The notes beneath the pieces are model-generated. The model was not told the DNA's origin, did no database searches, and was given only the letters and a program-made list of their open reading frames with translations. This document shows, piece after piece, positions 12,030-23,518 of a stretch of 64,000 nucleotides of DNA. The stretch spans positions 20,313,122 through 20,377,121 of the forward strand of contig NC_089782.1 in NCBI RefSeq assembly GCF_040412425.1, in the 5' to 3' direction. The stretch comes from Macrobrachium rosenbergii (taxonomy: Eukaryota > Arthropoda > Malacostraca > Decapoda > Palaemonidae). A program made the position numbers and the translations under genes. Within the stretch, counting starts at the first letter, position 1. Each line of letters opens with the position of its first letter.

Positions 12030-12193
12030 TCGACATTTACGCTGGTCAAGAGAATCCTCTGAGTATGATCAGGAAATACAGCACCGTCTACATGTATAGC
12101 TATTCGATCTTACTATACGCCGTTCGACTACCATATATATGCGACATGACACCTATAAATTGTCTCCAGGCTAAGTGTCCTTCCTGGAAGTCA
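12030..12193 (+). pseudogene. damaged Cys-loop exon, copy 1
   Basis: A good acceptor (CTAATTTTCAG) precedes 12030. The split codon (G + TC) and following frame give VDIYAGQENPLSMIRKYSTV, which is the normal pLGIC lead into the Cys-loop. The frame then fails. The expected first Cys codon is TAT (Tyr), the frame reads YSILLYAVRLPYICDM, and a TGA follows at 12194-12196. The lost motif survives in other frames: FDL near 12100 in one, and Y-T-P-F-D-Y-H just after it in another, before C-D-M returns in the original frame. Several small indels, one of them possibly an extra AT within an ATATAT run, would explain this. After CDM no pLGIC-like sequence follows, and no GT donor is convincing. Sequencing or assembly error is possible, but several clustered changes in a unique exon make decay more likely. 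Confidence 0.65.
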
Positions 12194-12262
12194 TGATCCA
12201 GGAAATACAGCAGCGTTACCTACCTGATCTTACTCTGCAAAGTTCTCAATGCGACATACCTG
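12194..12262 (+). pseudogene. damaged Cys-loop exon, partial copy 2
   Basis: A direct repeat of part of copy 1 with an offset of about 127 bp: ATGATC, AGGAAATACAGCA, a shortened middle, GATCTTACT, then TGCGACAT. One frame gives RKYSSV and another gives PDLTL followed shortly by QCDI, the remnant of the Cys-loop ending. No single frame is functional. This shows that the exon, or its middle, was tandemly duplicated before both copies decayed. A GTATGT follows CDI closely and may be a relic donor. Confidence 0.5.
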
Positions 12263-12321
12263 GGTATGTATGAAAAGTGTTCCATTCTTTAAGTATACAT
12301 ATATTATACCTGGGATAAAGT

Positions 12322-12349
12322 TATATATATATATATATGAAAGGTTATG

Positions 12350-12426
<77 letters not shown>
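12322..12426. repeat. AT microsatellite
   Basis: AT tract inside the intron before the M1-M2 exon. Confidence 0.97.
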
Positions 12427-12759
12427 CATGTACATGTATTAGTATTTATATATACACGATCAGCAGTAAAGGAAACTGAAACTTCTTCACAAATTATGTT
12501 ATAACGAAGCTTAGCAACTGCCTCACACAAATACACGTAATCAGTTTCAATGTGCATATGGTTTATATAATTGTGTTAATAAGATAATCTATGGAATTCA
12601 TATTGACTGCAGTGTAAAATGAGTGCATATCTCATACGAAGTCTAGTAAGAAATCAATATAGGCAACATAACGGATAAATAAAGCGAAACAAATCGACCT
12701 CCGTTCCAAAGGAACGCATTTGCCATTTCAAGGAGTAATGTACCTCTGGTTCTCCAAAG

Positions 12760-12987
12760 ATCGGAAACATTCACCTCGTCCGCGGGGGGCACAGCGCCCC
12801 TGGAGTCGTGAGAGTCCGCATCCCGCTGATTCGCCTCTACGGCTACGTCTTCCTCAACATCTACACGCCGTCCTTCGTCCTGCTCATCGTCAGCTACCTG
12901 ACGCTCTTCTTCCAGCAGTCCTTCTTCGACACGAGGGTCATGTCAGCCCTCACCTCCCTCCTCGTCTTGGCTACTTTATTCGGACAG
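12760..12987 (+). CDS. exon: end of ligand-binding domain, M1 and M2 of a pLGIC
   Basis: The frame ends in phase 0 at a CAG|GTTGGT donor. The product carries VRVRIPLIRLYGYVFLNIY leading into M1 (YTPSFVLLIVSYLTLFF), a short loop QQSFFDTRV, and M2 (MSALTSLLVLATLFGQ). The frame is open from 12739. I chose 12760 because an AG (12758-12759, CTCCAAAG) precedes it, but the acceptor context is mediocre and 12795 (after GGCACAG) is an alternative. Anion-type channels normally have P-A-R-V before M2; here D-T-R-V keeps the R-V but not P-A, so ion selectivity cannot be called. Only about 20 residues precede M1, so the stretch between the Cys-loop and loop C (normally some 50-70 residues) is not visible in this locus. 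Confidence 0.85.
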
Positions 12988-13585
12988 GTTGGTGGTGGTG
13001 GTGGTGGTATGAAACTCCTGCTGGAGTTAATATTTTTGAGTACAATACTTTGGACGCAATAAAAATTGAACTAATTATGCCGTTTGTGTAGGTTTTGTAT
13101 GTGTATGTGAAATGAAAAGTGCTGCAATGTACTGTAACGAATGTCATGAAATCACAAATTTGAGGAGTTAAGGAGTTAATTCAGAAAAAGCTGCGAGATA
13201 TCGCATTCAATGTATAGTGCACAATCGTGAATTTCCTGTTTGACCATTGTAGTATAATGACACCGAACTGAAATCCACTGTCTCGAAACTGCTCATAAAT
13301 TATAGTAAAAAAAAAAAAATCAAACTTGTGATTTTAATCATATGAATTACAATCTAATACTTAGCCTTTGACTTCATCATACATACAGTATACTTACAAA
13401 CACATGCCCTGACGAACAGCATTACTTGAGGATCTTACATTCGGACAACTCGATAAGACCTTTTGAATGACATCTGACCGTGAAAGTATTTGAATGGTAT
13501 GGTCCCTGTCACCTAGACATTCTGAATTGTTCAGCTTCTCATCCGCGACCACCTCATTTCTCTCTTTCTCTTTCCCTTCCCCAAG

Positions 13586-13897
13586 GCGTCGGACTCCCTG
13601 CCCAAGACCTCCTACTTCAAAGTCATCGACGTGTGGATCCTGTTCTGCGTGTTGACAACTTTCTTGGTCATCCTGTTCCACATCCTCATCGACAATCAAC
13701 TCGTTAACCAAACCCAGACGAGAGTGAAGTCCATCAACAGCGTCAAGGACGAGGAGACGATCTCCTTCAAGAGGTACCTGAGTTGGGCGCTCGACCTCCA
13801 CATCGCAGATCTGGAGAAGAAGGCGAAGTGGATCGTCCTGATAATTATCGTCACCTTCCTCGTACTGTATATTGTTTACATCCTTGTCAAGCAGTGA
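13586..13897 (+). CDS. last coding exon: M2-M3 loop, M3, short cytoplasmic loop, M4, stop
   Basis: The exon follows a pyrimidine-rich acceptor (CTTCCCCAAG) in phase 0 and starts ASDSLPKTSYFKVIDVW, the classic pLGIC M2-M3 linker. M3 is about DVWILFCVLTTFLVILFHIL. An intracellular loop of roughly 50 residues with many charged residues follows (NQTQTRVKSINSVKDEE, then LEKKAK). M4 is WIVLIIIVTFLVLYIVYILV, then KQ and TGA. The short loop and immediate end after M4 are normal for the superfamily. Overlapping + frames at 13480-14072 are shadows. No canonical AATAAA was seen in the roughly 700 bp downstream. Confidence 0.92.
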   Translation, partial: ASDSLPKTSYFKVIDVWILFCVLTTFLVILFHILIDNQLVNQTQTRVKSINSVKDEETISFKRYLSWALDLHIADLEKKAKWIVLIIIVTFLVLYIVYILVKQ

Positions 13898-14632
13898 AGG
13901 TCCCGGTGGGACACACGACGTCGGGGTTCAGAAACTGCTGTTATCGTTCACGAGAATATCCTCAAGTTTTTTAGACCAACACTGCTTATCGAATGGTGCT
14001 TGCTGTCAAACTGAACAGGAGACTGATCAACATGTCTGGAGGGACACCTTGACAAGTCCCTGCCAACACTGAATGATGCAAATAACTCGCAAGTTACTAT
14101 TTATTTTCTCTCTTTAAGCTCTCCACTCTTTTGCTGATGGTTTTTGCTAGCTTTACACATTACAGAGGGTACTCGGTGCACGTTCAAGTATTTTCATCTA
14201 CGCGATTTTTAATCATGTCAGTTCACACCTTGGGTTTTGTTTACCGAATTCAAGTTCGCATTTGTTACGTAGTCATGGTAAATTTCAGAACTGATGTAAA
14301 ATAATATTATCTATCTATCTACCTATATATCTGTCTATTTCTCTAGCCTTATACGTGCAATTAAAATTGCATTTAGTGCATGGTAATTGCATAACGCTAT
14401 TTACTTTCAGAATTTATTATCAAAATATAGATGGTTATGCACTTTGCAATAACAAATAATATATTGTATATATCAAAATGTCTTGTTCAAATGTGTGAAC
14501 ATGTATCTCTCGATAAGCGATAGGATCCTACAAAACGTTTGTCGGAAGGGCCGAATTAACTTATGAAGTAAAGCGAAAAGTCCATTACGAAATCTACGTT
14601 AAAGAATGCAACAGTGTTCTTAAATTGAACGT

Positions 14633-14633
<1 letters not shown>
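13898..14633 (+). other. 3' flank / possible 3' UTR of the channel gene
   Basis: Unique-looking sequence without a recognisable coding pattern. It contains a small TATC cluster near 14312. A canonical poly(A) signal is not evident. Confidence 0.4.
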
Positions 14634-14729
<96 letters not shown>

Positions 14730-14731
14730 TA
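14634..14731. repeat. CT microsatellite with AC end
   Basis: About 78 bp of CT with one break, followed by about nine AC repeats. Confidence 0.98.
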
Positions 14732-14789
14732 AACACTAATGGGTGTATGTATGTATTATTACGAAAACACTGCATCACGTTTCTCAGTT

Positions 14790-15000
14790 ATGTAAAGAAG
14801 GATATAAATTATTATGCCTGATTAGAAAAACGAAATGTATTTGTGAAAATATATACATAGCTTACAGTTTTCGTCCATCGTAAACTCTTCTGTGATCAAG
14901 TCCACAGAAGGATGGACGAAAGCTATAAGCATTGTATATATTTTTACAAATACCTTTCGTTTTCCTAATCAGGTACATTCTAATGGATCCTTCTTTACAT
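14790..15000. repeat. 211-bp fold-back element (90-bp arms)
   Basis: Left arm 14790-14879 (ATGTAAAGAAGGAT ... TTTTCGTCCATC) is a diverged reverse complement of right arm 14911-15000 (GATGGACGAAAGC ... ATCCTTCTTTACAT). A loop of about 31 bases lies between. The arms match along nearly their whole length with scattered substitutions. An ACAT/AC/AT microsatellite begins exactly at the right end. Confidence 0.9.
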
Positions 15001-15029
15001 ACATACATACATATACATGCATACATCAT

Positions 15030-15124
<95 letters not shown>
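15001..15124. repeat. ACAT/AC/AT compound microsatellite
   Basis: Adjoins the right end of the fold-back at 14790-15000; mostly pure AT after 15045. Confidence 0.97.
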
Positions 15125-15127
<3 letters not shown>

Positions 15128-15687
15128 GTGATTTTACTTTTGATCTCAATCGCTAAAGACAGTTTCCAGATATACTGATGAATGATTATGTAAAATTAGC
15201 TTAAACAACGATCTACAGAATGTAATAGAAAATCTAGAACCTCAAGTAAACCTGGCTGAGGATGAGCAGCCTCAACTGGCTAGAGAGATTTGTGACGAAA
15301 TAACCACTTCGAACTAACGAATACGTTCTTGCCGTCTATCTTACTTTTTCGTGACGTGTTATTTACTCACTGATTGTTACGTTCATTGTCCTCGGGTGAG
15401 GTAACGTGCCTTAACAACGCGAGGAGGAATCATTTAGGTACCTGTTAGCTGACTGTGGTCTGCCGGAGCCAGGGTTACGAATGGCATGGGGCTAGAGACC
15501 TCATCTCAAAACACTTGATCAGGACTTATAGAGGACTATAATTCGGTTCTCATTGATGTGAGGTGGAGATCACATACCTCCAGAGGGAGTTTAATTCATC
15601 TGCTGCCACAGGGAAGATTAGATTCTCTCACGTGAGGAACTGAATTAAAAAGTTTAGTTGCACAGGAAGTGACAGACTCCAAACTGA

Positions 15688-15741
15688 AAAAATATGCCTA
15701 TATACTTGTAATTTCAGCTATCACGGCCTACAGTATTCCTT

Positions 15742-15822
<81 letters not shown>

Positions 15823-15866
15823 CTTGGGCCGTGATGGCAAAAACAAGTATATAGCATATTTTTCAG
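15688..15866. repeat. fold-back with an AT tract at its apex
   Basis: Left arm 15688-15731 (AAAAAATATGCCTATATACTTG, then TATCACGGCC) pairs with right arm 15823-15866 (GGCCGTGATGGC, then CAAGTATATAGCATATTTTTC). The bases between (15742-15821) are almost pure AT, which is itself self-complementary. Confidence 0.85.
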
Positions 15867-15919
15867 ATTAAATGCTTCACTATCCCAATAAACTTTTAAT
15901 TCAGTTCTCCAAATGAGAA

Positions 15920-15944
15920 GAATATATATATATATATTATATAT

Positions 15945-16038
<94 letters not shown>

Positions 16039-16161
16039 CATGCATGCATACATACACACACACACACATATATGTATATTATATACATATTTATATGCGT
16101 GTATGTATTTATCAGTATATATATATATATAGATATATATATAGTATATATATATATACTG

Positions 16162-16193
<32 letters not shown>
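15920..16193. repeat. AT/AC/GT compound microsatellite
   Basis: Long AT core at about 15955-16031, then AC steps, broken TATA runs, and a GT run at 16178-16193. Confidence 0.95.
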
Positions 16194-16194
<1 letters not shown>

Positions 16195-17490
16195 TTACAT
16201 AATGTCCATAAAGTCGAAACGACAATCCATTAGTTCTGTATGTAACTCGACGCTCGGGTAAATTTAACCTTTGTTCTATAAAATTTTCTTCAGGATATGA
16301 TTTTCATGAAATATGAAATAAAGTATTTGTCCTAAGAGTTATAGTAGTTTATTAACTATATCAACTGTAATGAATTATATAACAGTAACAGAAAATCAAT
16401 GCATATAACAACAATCATAATAACACCCAAGTTACTCCTTCAGCAAGACAAGAACCAAGATAATTTAGTTTATCTTTGTTCTCCTTCGCTAAGCTTCTCC
16501 TATTTCAACGTAGCGCCAACCTAACGGACTTTCCCCAGAGTACACATCGATCCCAGACGGGAGGACGGTCGTCTCTTTTTCGCCGAGACCGCGTCCCACT
16601 TCACAACGGCCTTTCTCTCTCTCTCTCTCTCTCTCTTTTAAATTACAGAGCACTAAGACCAAGCAAAGCGAGATACTGGAATAACTTCAACCCGTCAGCG
16701 AGTCGGCCTATGTGCTCAATCATGGCTAAAGCAGCGAGATTAACTTTTGAGACAGGATTGAAGTCCAGTCATCTTGAAAGCTAAGAAGTTTGAAAGGTCC
16801 TCAGAACGAGTTATTTCAGTCAGTTTTTAGTGTAACTGATGTCATATGTTCTTTCTGCATCGGATTTAACAACCGGCACTCCCCCCCAAAAAAAATTTTC
16901 AAATTTCATATAAACGCTAGATCCCCAACGTAAACTTATCAAAGTCCTTTCAGGATAGAGGGATCTGAGGTCTGATGGAGAGACTACTCTGGTGGTTTTA
17001 ATTTATTTTTGTTTTTCCTCTGATAATTCAGCAGTCTTGTACAGGATTACCATTTGAACGCCAAGAAAAACTGACATCATGAAAGGTCAACTATAGGAAA
17101 GTAACACTGACCAAAAACTCTAATATGGCCAATTAGACTAGACAGTTCGAAATAGTTTTCCGTGACTTTGGTAACGAAATACTCCGGGAGGCATTTCCCC
17201 GAAATGTAACCGAGTATCGGAAATTTTCCCGGAAAAAAAGCGGGACGCCATATCTTAAAACTAACGATAAATTTTTCTTGAAAATAATGTCATTATGTTT
17301 ATTAAAAAAACCGGGGCTGGTGCAATACTAGCATACATCTCAGGAATTTGCCACCAGGAGAGTCAACAGCATAATTCTAGCGCCAGAACCTTTCCATCAA
17401 TGATTACACCTTGATGATTAAATTAAATGGAACTGACGACAGCAGAAAATCTTGAAACAAGCTGAGAATCCCAGTGCGACAATTTTTTCA
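16194..17490. other. non-coding, short CT tract
   Basis: Contains a 24-bp CT tract at 16614-16637 flanked by a modestly GC-richer stretch (16470-16720). The frame over this stretch has no recognisable domain. Nothing else could be supported. Confidence 0.45.
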
Positions 17491-17493
17491 ATA

Positions 17494-17795
<302 letters not shown>

Positions 17796-18148
17796 GTGTG
17801 GTAAATGTAAACTCTGAATATGTAGTTGGATAGATAGAGACATGGGTGTGGGTATCAATGTCAATCTACGTACATCCACGTTAGAGGGCTCCTACGCATT
17901 AGTGTTTAAATGTGTATTTTAGGTCTATAATATAATATATAATAATAATAATTTATACATTAATTAAGCCAAGAAAATAAAGCACAAAACACCTAATTTC
18001 CCCTTTATGATTAACTGTATATAAGTGGACGTTGTATGCTTCATGTATTTATGTACTCTATCGCATGCACTAAAATTAAACTGTTTAAGTGTACTTATTA
18101 CTACTTCTCCCCAAAAGGCTCATCTCAGTTCTCCTCCTCACTGCCTTC

Positions 18149-18197
18149 TTCTTCTTCTTCTTCTTCTTCTTCTTCTTCTTCTTCTTCTTCTTCTTCT
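18149..18197. repeat. TTC trinucleotide microsatellite
   Basis: About 16 TTC repeats. It gives poly-Ser, poly-Phe, poly-Leu or poly-Arg in its various frames, which explains the open frames here. Confidence 0.98.
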
Positions 18198-18439
18198 CCT
18201 CCCGTTACGGTAGGAGAGGTCTCCTGTTACCGTTCCCAATTTTGTTTCCCGTCTGCCACTACACATTCGGTCATCCCACCTGGAATTTCTGGAACTTTTG
18301 GAATTGCAAGGGGTATCCATTCCAAAAATTCCAGCGTTAATTTTTGCATCAAATTCCCTTTATAAGTCCATTAAGATTCCTCCGTTGAGACGTGCCTCTG
18401 AATCAGCGTTAAATTAAGCAGTAAGTGACAGAGTAAGAG

Positions 18440-19015
18440 TAAAGCAGTTTTTGCAAAGGTAATTTTCACAGTTTGTGCATGGGTAAGTTTCACAGTATGT
18501 GCATAGGAAACTTTCACAGTTTTTTCAAAAGTAATTTCACAGTATTTGCATAGGTAATTTTCGCAGTTTTTGCAAAGGTAATTTCCACAGTTCGTGCATG
18601 GGTAAGTTTCACAGTATGTGCATAGGAAACTTTCACAGTTTTTTCAAAAGTAATTTCACAGTATTTGCATAGGTAATTTTCGCAGTTTTTGCAAAGGTAA
18701 TTTTCACAGTTTTTGCAAAGGTAATTTTCACAGCATTTGCATAGGTAATTTCCACAGTTTTTGCAAACGTAATTTTCACAGTTTTTGCAAAGGTAATTGT
18801 CACAGTATTTGCAAAGGTAACTTTAACCGTTTTTGCAAAGGTAATTTTCACACTATTCATAGGTAATTTTCTGTGGTTGAAAATTAATTTTCTAGTTTTG
18901 CAAGGATATTTTCTGGTTTTGCAAGGTAATTTCACATTTTTTTGCAAAGGTAATTTTCATAGTTTTTGCTAAGGTAATTTCAAAGGTTTTGTAAAGGTAA
19001 TTTTCAGTTTTCACG
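18440..19015. repeat. 24-bp minisatellite with 120-bp higher-order repeat
   Basis: The unit is about GTTTTTGCAAAGGTAATTTTCACA (24 bp; two halves GTTTTTGCAAAG and GTAATTTTCACA). Variant units TTTGTGCATGGGTAAG and GTATGTGCATAGGAAAC recur at 18474 and 18594, a spacing of 120 bp or five units. Because 24 is divisible by 3, a minus-strand frame of KTVKITFA repeats stays open; it is not a gene. Confidence 0.95.
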
Positions 19016-19019
19016 CAGG

Positions 19020-21409
19020 TCCTTAGCTTGAAGCATTCATTAAATCAACACACCGTGGACACTGTAACTGTCACCACAGCTTTTGCAGTCTTTTTTTTTA
19101 TACAAAAATAGTATTCAGTGCCTGCAAATGGATCTCCCGTTATTACGTCTGATGTCTTTGTTCCCTTTATCTTTATCATCCTTGTTTTAATATCATCATA
19201 TATTGTTCTTTATTTTCCAGCATCAGTTTATATCTTTCTGTTTATCACCCTTTTTTAACTTTAAACTTTAATTCAGCCTTTATTCATTCTTACTATATAT
19301 TTCGTTATATTAAAGATATGCATTAATTTTTTTCTTCTAAATCTACTCCTTCGATTTTTTTAACTCTGCTCCTTCAATTTTTTTTTCAGTTTAACTCTGC
19401 TCCTTCAATTTTTTTATCTATTTAACCCTACTTCATTTTTTTTTTCATTTAACTTCATTCCTTCAATTTTTTTAAACTCTACCCCTTCACAGACGAAAGT
19501 GCAGGTGACAGTCAAACCATACTTCCATGATCTGAACCCTTCATTTTTGTCTCCTTCCCTGCGCATAGGACGTATCAAACACCCAATCCTATTCCACCAC
19601 CCACTTCCCCCCCTCCCCCAACCTTCCCTAACCCCTTGAAATTTTATTTGCGTCTCAGAGTAACTCGATCTACTCAAACAGACGCGGCATCATCATCCAC
19701 CTGATTTTTCCAGGGTATCATGGGCCCCCACCTTTTTTAAGTTCCCGGATGCCTTGGTATTTTTCCCCTCCCGAGGTGAGCTCTCCTTTCTCTCCAAGAG
19801 ACATCCGGTGAGATGGCGTTTTCTGTGACGCTGAAATCACGCCTACTGTATCGAGACTTTTCAGTGTAGCACGTATGAATAGTTTTTAAAGCGTAAAGAA
19901 AATACGTTTACTAGCTCATTGTCATTCTGATTGTCAGTCATTTTTTCGGTTCCACTTCTTATCATAATTTTCAGTTAAAACGCACACTATTATTCTGGAA
20001 ATAAAAAAACACTTTAATAACTAAATTGAGTCACTATTTTTTTTTTTTTAGAAATATTTACACTACAGCTTATATAATACTTATTACAACATAGCTACCG
20101 TAACAACGCTGGTTATGCTTAGACTAATCATGGAGCAAAAGGGGTGATCCTCAACTCACAATGAAATTCAGTATCTGTTTCTTATACCAATATCTTGGGC
20201 TTTTCGGTGCGTTCTTAGTTGTCTTAAAATGAACACATTTTCAAACTTAATAAACACGGTTTTGAAAGCGGAAGAGCAATAATTGGATGACATGCGTTCT
20301 TTCCCTCAGTGAAATTACTCAAACTCTTTATCAGCCTTTTCCTCCCTTGCCGAGAACATTGCGCTCTTATTTTAATGGTCAAAGGAATTTCACTCAGTTA
20401 AAGATTCCAAACATGCACCTCACGTGAGTGGCCATTTGTTAAAGATTGTTTTGGTTCAACGAACGTGTAACACCCATCAAACCACCACATTCCACACGTA
20501 ATTGTTTTTCACGTCAACTTTTCGAGGGCTGCTTAGGCCACTAACTTTCTTTCCTTGCTACTGCCGTGTTGTGGTACTTCCTCCTTGCTTCAGTTTTCCT
20601 CGAGTGCTTTAATCAACTGTCTTTATATATCCGGATCTATCTAGTCCTCAGAGTTACTCACCCAATCTATATTCTACACCTTTCTACTCACTTCCAGACT
20701 GAGAAAGGGCATAGTAATTTGTTGCTCTCAAATATACCACCAAGTCATTCCTCTTTTTTTGTTCATTTCAAAAAGACTTCCATGAAGGTATTTCACGTCG
20801 TTATAAATAATATGTCTTTGCATTTCCTTCCGTATGGTCATGAAACTATGACAATTATACCTGTAATTATTATGGTTTTTCAGGTGATCTGGTATTTAGA
20901 CATCATCAATGTTTCTGTAACTAAGCATTTGTTTCACAGTCGGCATCACCACCCAAGTGAAAACCAGTAATTGGGAAAATGAACGATACAGATTTTAAAT
21001 GTGTAAAAACACTTCCTCACGAATGTTTTCAAATCCCTAGAATAGCCTGGCAAATGTAATGCCGTTCTTTCACCAAAGTGTGCCTTTAGGATAAGGTATG
21101 CTGTTGCATTAAAGGATACAACCGTTCTGTGCAAATTATAATGTTAGTATTCTAAAAAATAGTTATGTAATAAAAGCATAAGTTTAATAATTTTTCTTTA
21201 AAGAGTGTCAAACATGCTTTTACATTCTTTACCCATTTTCCTGAGAAATATATAAGATTTCTTAGTGCTATTTTGACGCTGAGAAAAACGGAAAAAGTAA
21301 AACAATCGCTATCTTAACTGATCTTATAATATGAAAAGAGACAAAATTTGGTAGAAACTGCTTTCTATTTGGAAATGATTTTAAAGGTACCTCTTAAGAA
21401 GAATAACAT

Positions 21410-21410
<1 letters not shown>
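19020..21410. other. non-coding, T-rich
   Basis: Includes a T-rich cluster near 19325-19480 with the phrase CTGCTCCTTCAATTTTTT repeated several times. Open frames at 19414-19677 (minus) and 20566-20970 (plus) lack any recognisable domain or plausible splice context. Nothing further is supported. Confidence 0.4.
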
Positions 21411-21412
<2 letters not shown>

Positions 21413-21477
<65 letters not shown>

Positions 21478-21559
21478 AGTTATTTGGATATATATACACA
21501 CACACACACACACTATATATATATATATATTAATATATATATTATATATATATATATAT

Positions 21560-21595
<36 letters not shown>

Positions 21596-21597
21596 AA
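21413..21597. repeat. AT/AC/AT compound microsatellite
   Basis: Pure AT at 21413-21471, a CA stretch near 21497-21512, then broken AT to 21597. Confidence 0.96.
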
Positions 21598-23476
21598 ACT
21601 CCTTGTATATGTCTCTCATGAAACATTTAAGACATCTCCCGTAATAAGGGTTGTCTCTGGAGAGAAATAACAATGGTGTCAACACCGCATTCTTAAGCTA
21701 ATTAGTAAAGTGTGCAAAACACCTAGGTAGTCTGGTTCGAGTGATTATGCGACATAATGAATCCCATATGACAACAGATTAAGAGATAAAAGACATTAAG
21801 TTTTGGCACTGATACCACTGTCACTGACCACTTGACCAAAATAACACTAAGAAAATTAATACGAATTTCAAGATTTAATTTCATGTCTGGATTTTTAATG
21901 ATTCCAGGTAGTAATTTATTTTGTCTATTTGTGTGAATGTTGGTCGGTGCCTCTTTTTGTCAGGCACAATAAAAATCTTGCTTAACGTACAAGTCAAACA
22001 AAGAAAAGCTGAGTTAGAGAGAGAGAGAGAGAGAGAGAGGAATTGCTTATGAAAATGTTCGTATCGTTCGCAACAATATGGTTCCAGGATGAGTGAAAAA
22101 TACAAACAGGGCGTGTGAAGTGAGAATTCTCCCTAAAAATAAAATGGTAGGATAACTTTATTACGTAATTTTACTGCGCAACACATTCTTCTGGTTTTTC
22201 GTGACCTTGCCAGGAACCACTCCCGCTCCTGTTAAATTCCTAAGGTTTATTGCAAGAGTCAGTAGTGGCTACGGAAGCCTGAGTGCTAGCGGGGACTGAC
22301 GTGCATTGATGGCTACCCATCCGGGTTCTGACCAGACGCATTGTGTCTTCTATTAAAAGACCGAGAAAGCTACAATACTTGGCATTATTCCCCTTCCTGC
22401 ATTTGCTACTCAGTTTCTCGTTTAATTAATAAAAATGGCCAATAAAACGGTAAAGTGTGCATTCATTAGGCAGTGAGTTGCCTCACAGAGGGTAAAGCTC
22501 AACTAAAATTATAGGTAGTTAAACTAGTTTAATGGTAATAACTGTGGGAAAGAATGATACCGTTATCTATCAATTATTGTGGAGAACTGTTTGAGAAACT
22601 TGTAGAATATAGAACAGCAGCAACAATTGTGGAAAATCATTTTAAAACTTTCTTAACAGTGACAGTTTCATGCGATTTTCTAAAAACTGTAATTTCATAT
22701 ATTTATCGCACAAAATATATTACATCGAAGAAAGATTCACTCAACTACACAGGACAATTTCCTGTTACGGACGTCTTCTTTTGAGAGAGAGAATAGTTTG
22801 GTTTAGCCTTTATCGTTTTTTGAAGAAAACGTCACCTGTCTAAGCTTACTGAAGAAAACGAGACTATACTAATGGGTAACTATTAGTTTGAAGTGTTTTC
22901 ACATCCCTTGAAAAAAAGGTAAAATTTTACAAGTTGCCAATAAGACTCAGCCACCCATTTTTGCACGAAAAAACAAAGCGTTTTGATTTTTCATGAAAAA
23001 ATGACTTTAAAAATAATAGGGCACTAAAAGAACCTTAAAATACCAGCTCACTTCACCAACAGGTGTTGACTGGTTACAATTTTGCCCATTAGTATTAGCT
23101 ATGGAGGGTGATATTCTTACCTTATGAGTCGAAGAAATTTTCTAATTTTTTTATTTGTCATTTGCGAATAGTGTTTATGGTGTTCAAAATAGCTAGAATG
23201 AAATTACTCTTTTCAAAAATGTAAGTTACAATTTCATAGTGTGTATTGGCAACTTATAAAATAATACCGAAAAAAATACATGAAAATAGAACAGTAAATA
23301 TCTCAAATTTGATGGCTCGGCTTTACATAATCCGTAAAGGTGACATAAATTTCAAAAACAGATATGATCCCATGTAGGTAATCCATCCAAAAATAAACAT
23401 CAATATGATTTTTTAACAGATTGCCATACCTAGAATACTACAACTGAGAGCTAATAGCTGTAACAACAACATGAGC

Positions 23477-23518
<42 letters not shown>

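Noticed and set aside
18633..18947. KTVKITFA repeat protein on the minus strand
   Set aside because: Product of the 24-bp tandem repeat, which is divisible by three.
18440..19015. 24-bp units as miniature introns (AAG|GTAA ... CACAG)
   Set aside because: GT to AG would be only about 13 nt, far too short to splice, and the donor is weak; noted only as a parallel to the 48-bp array.
20566..20970. 134-residue + frame with hydrophobic start
   Set aside because: No recognisable domain; length is within chance for this composition, and the sequence shows no splice-site or codon-bias support.
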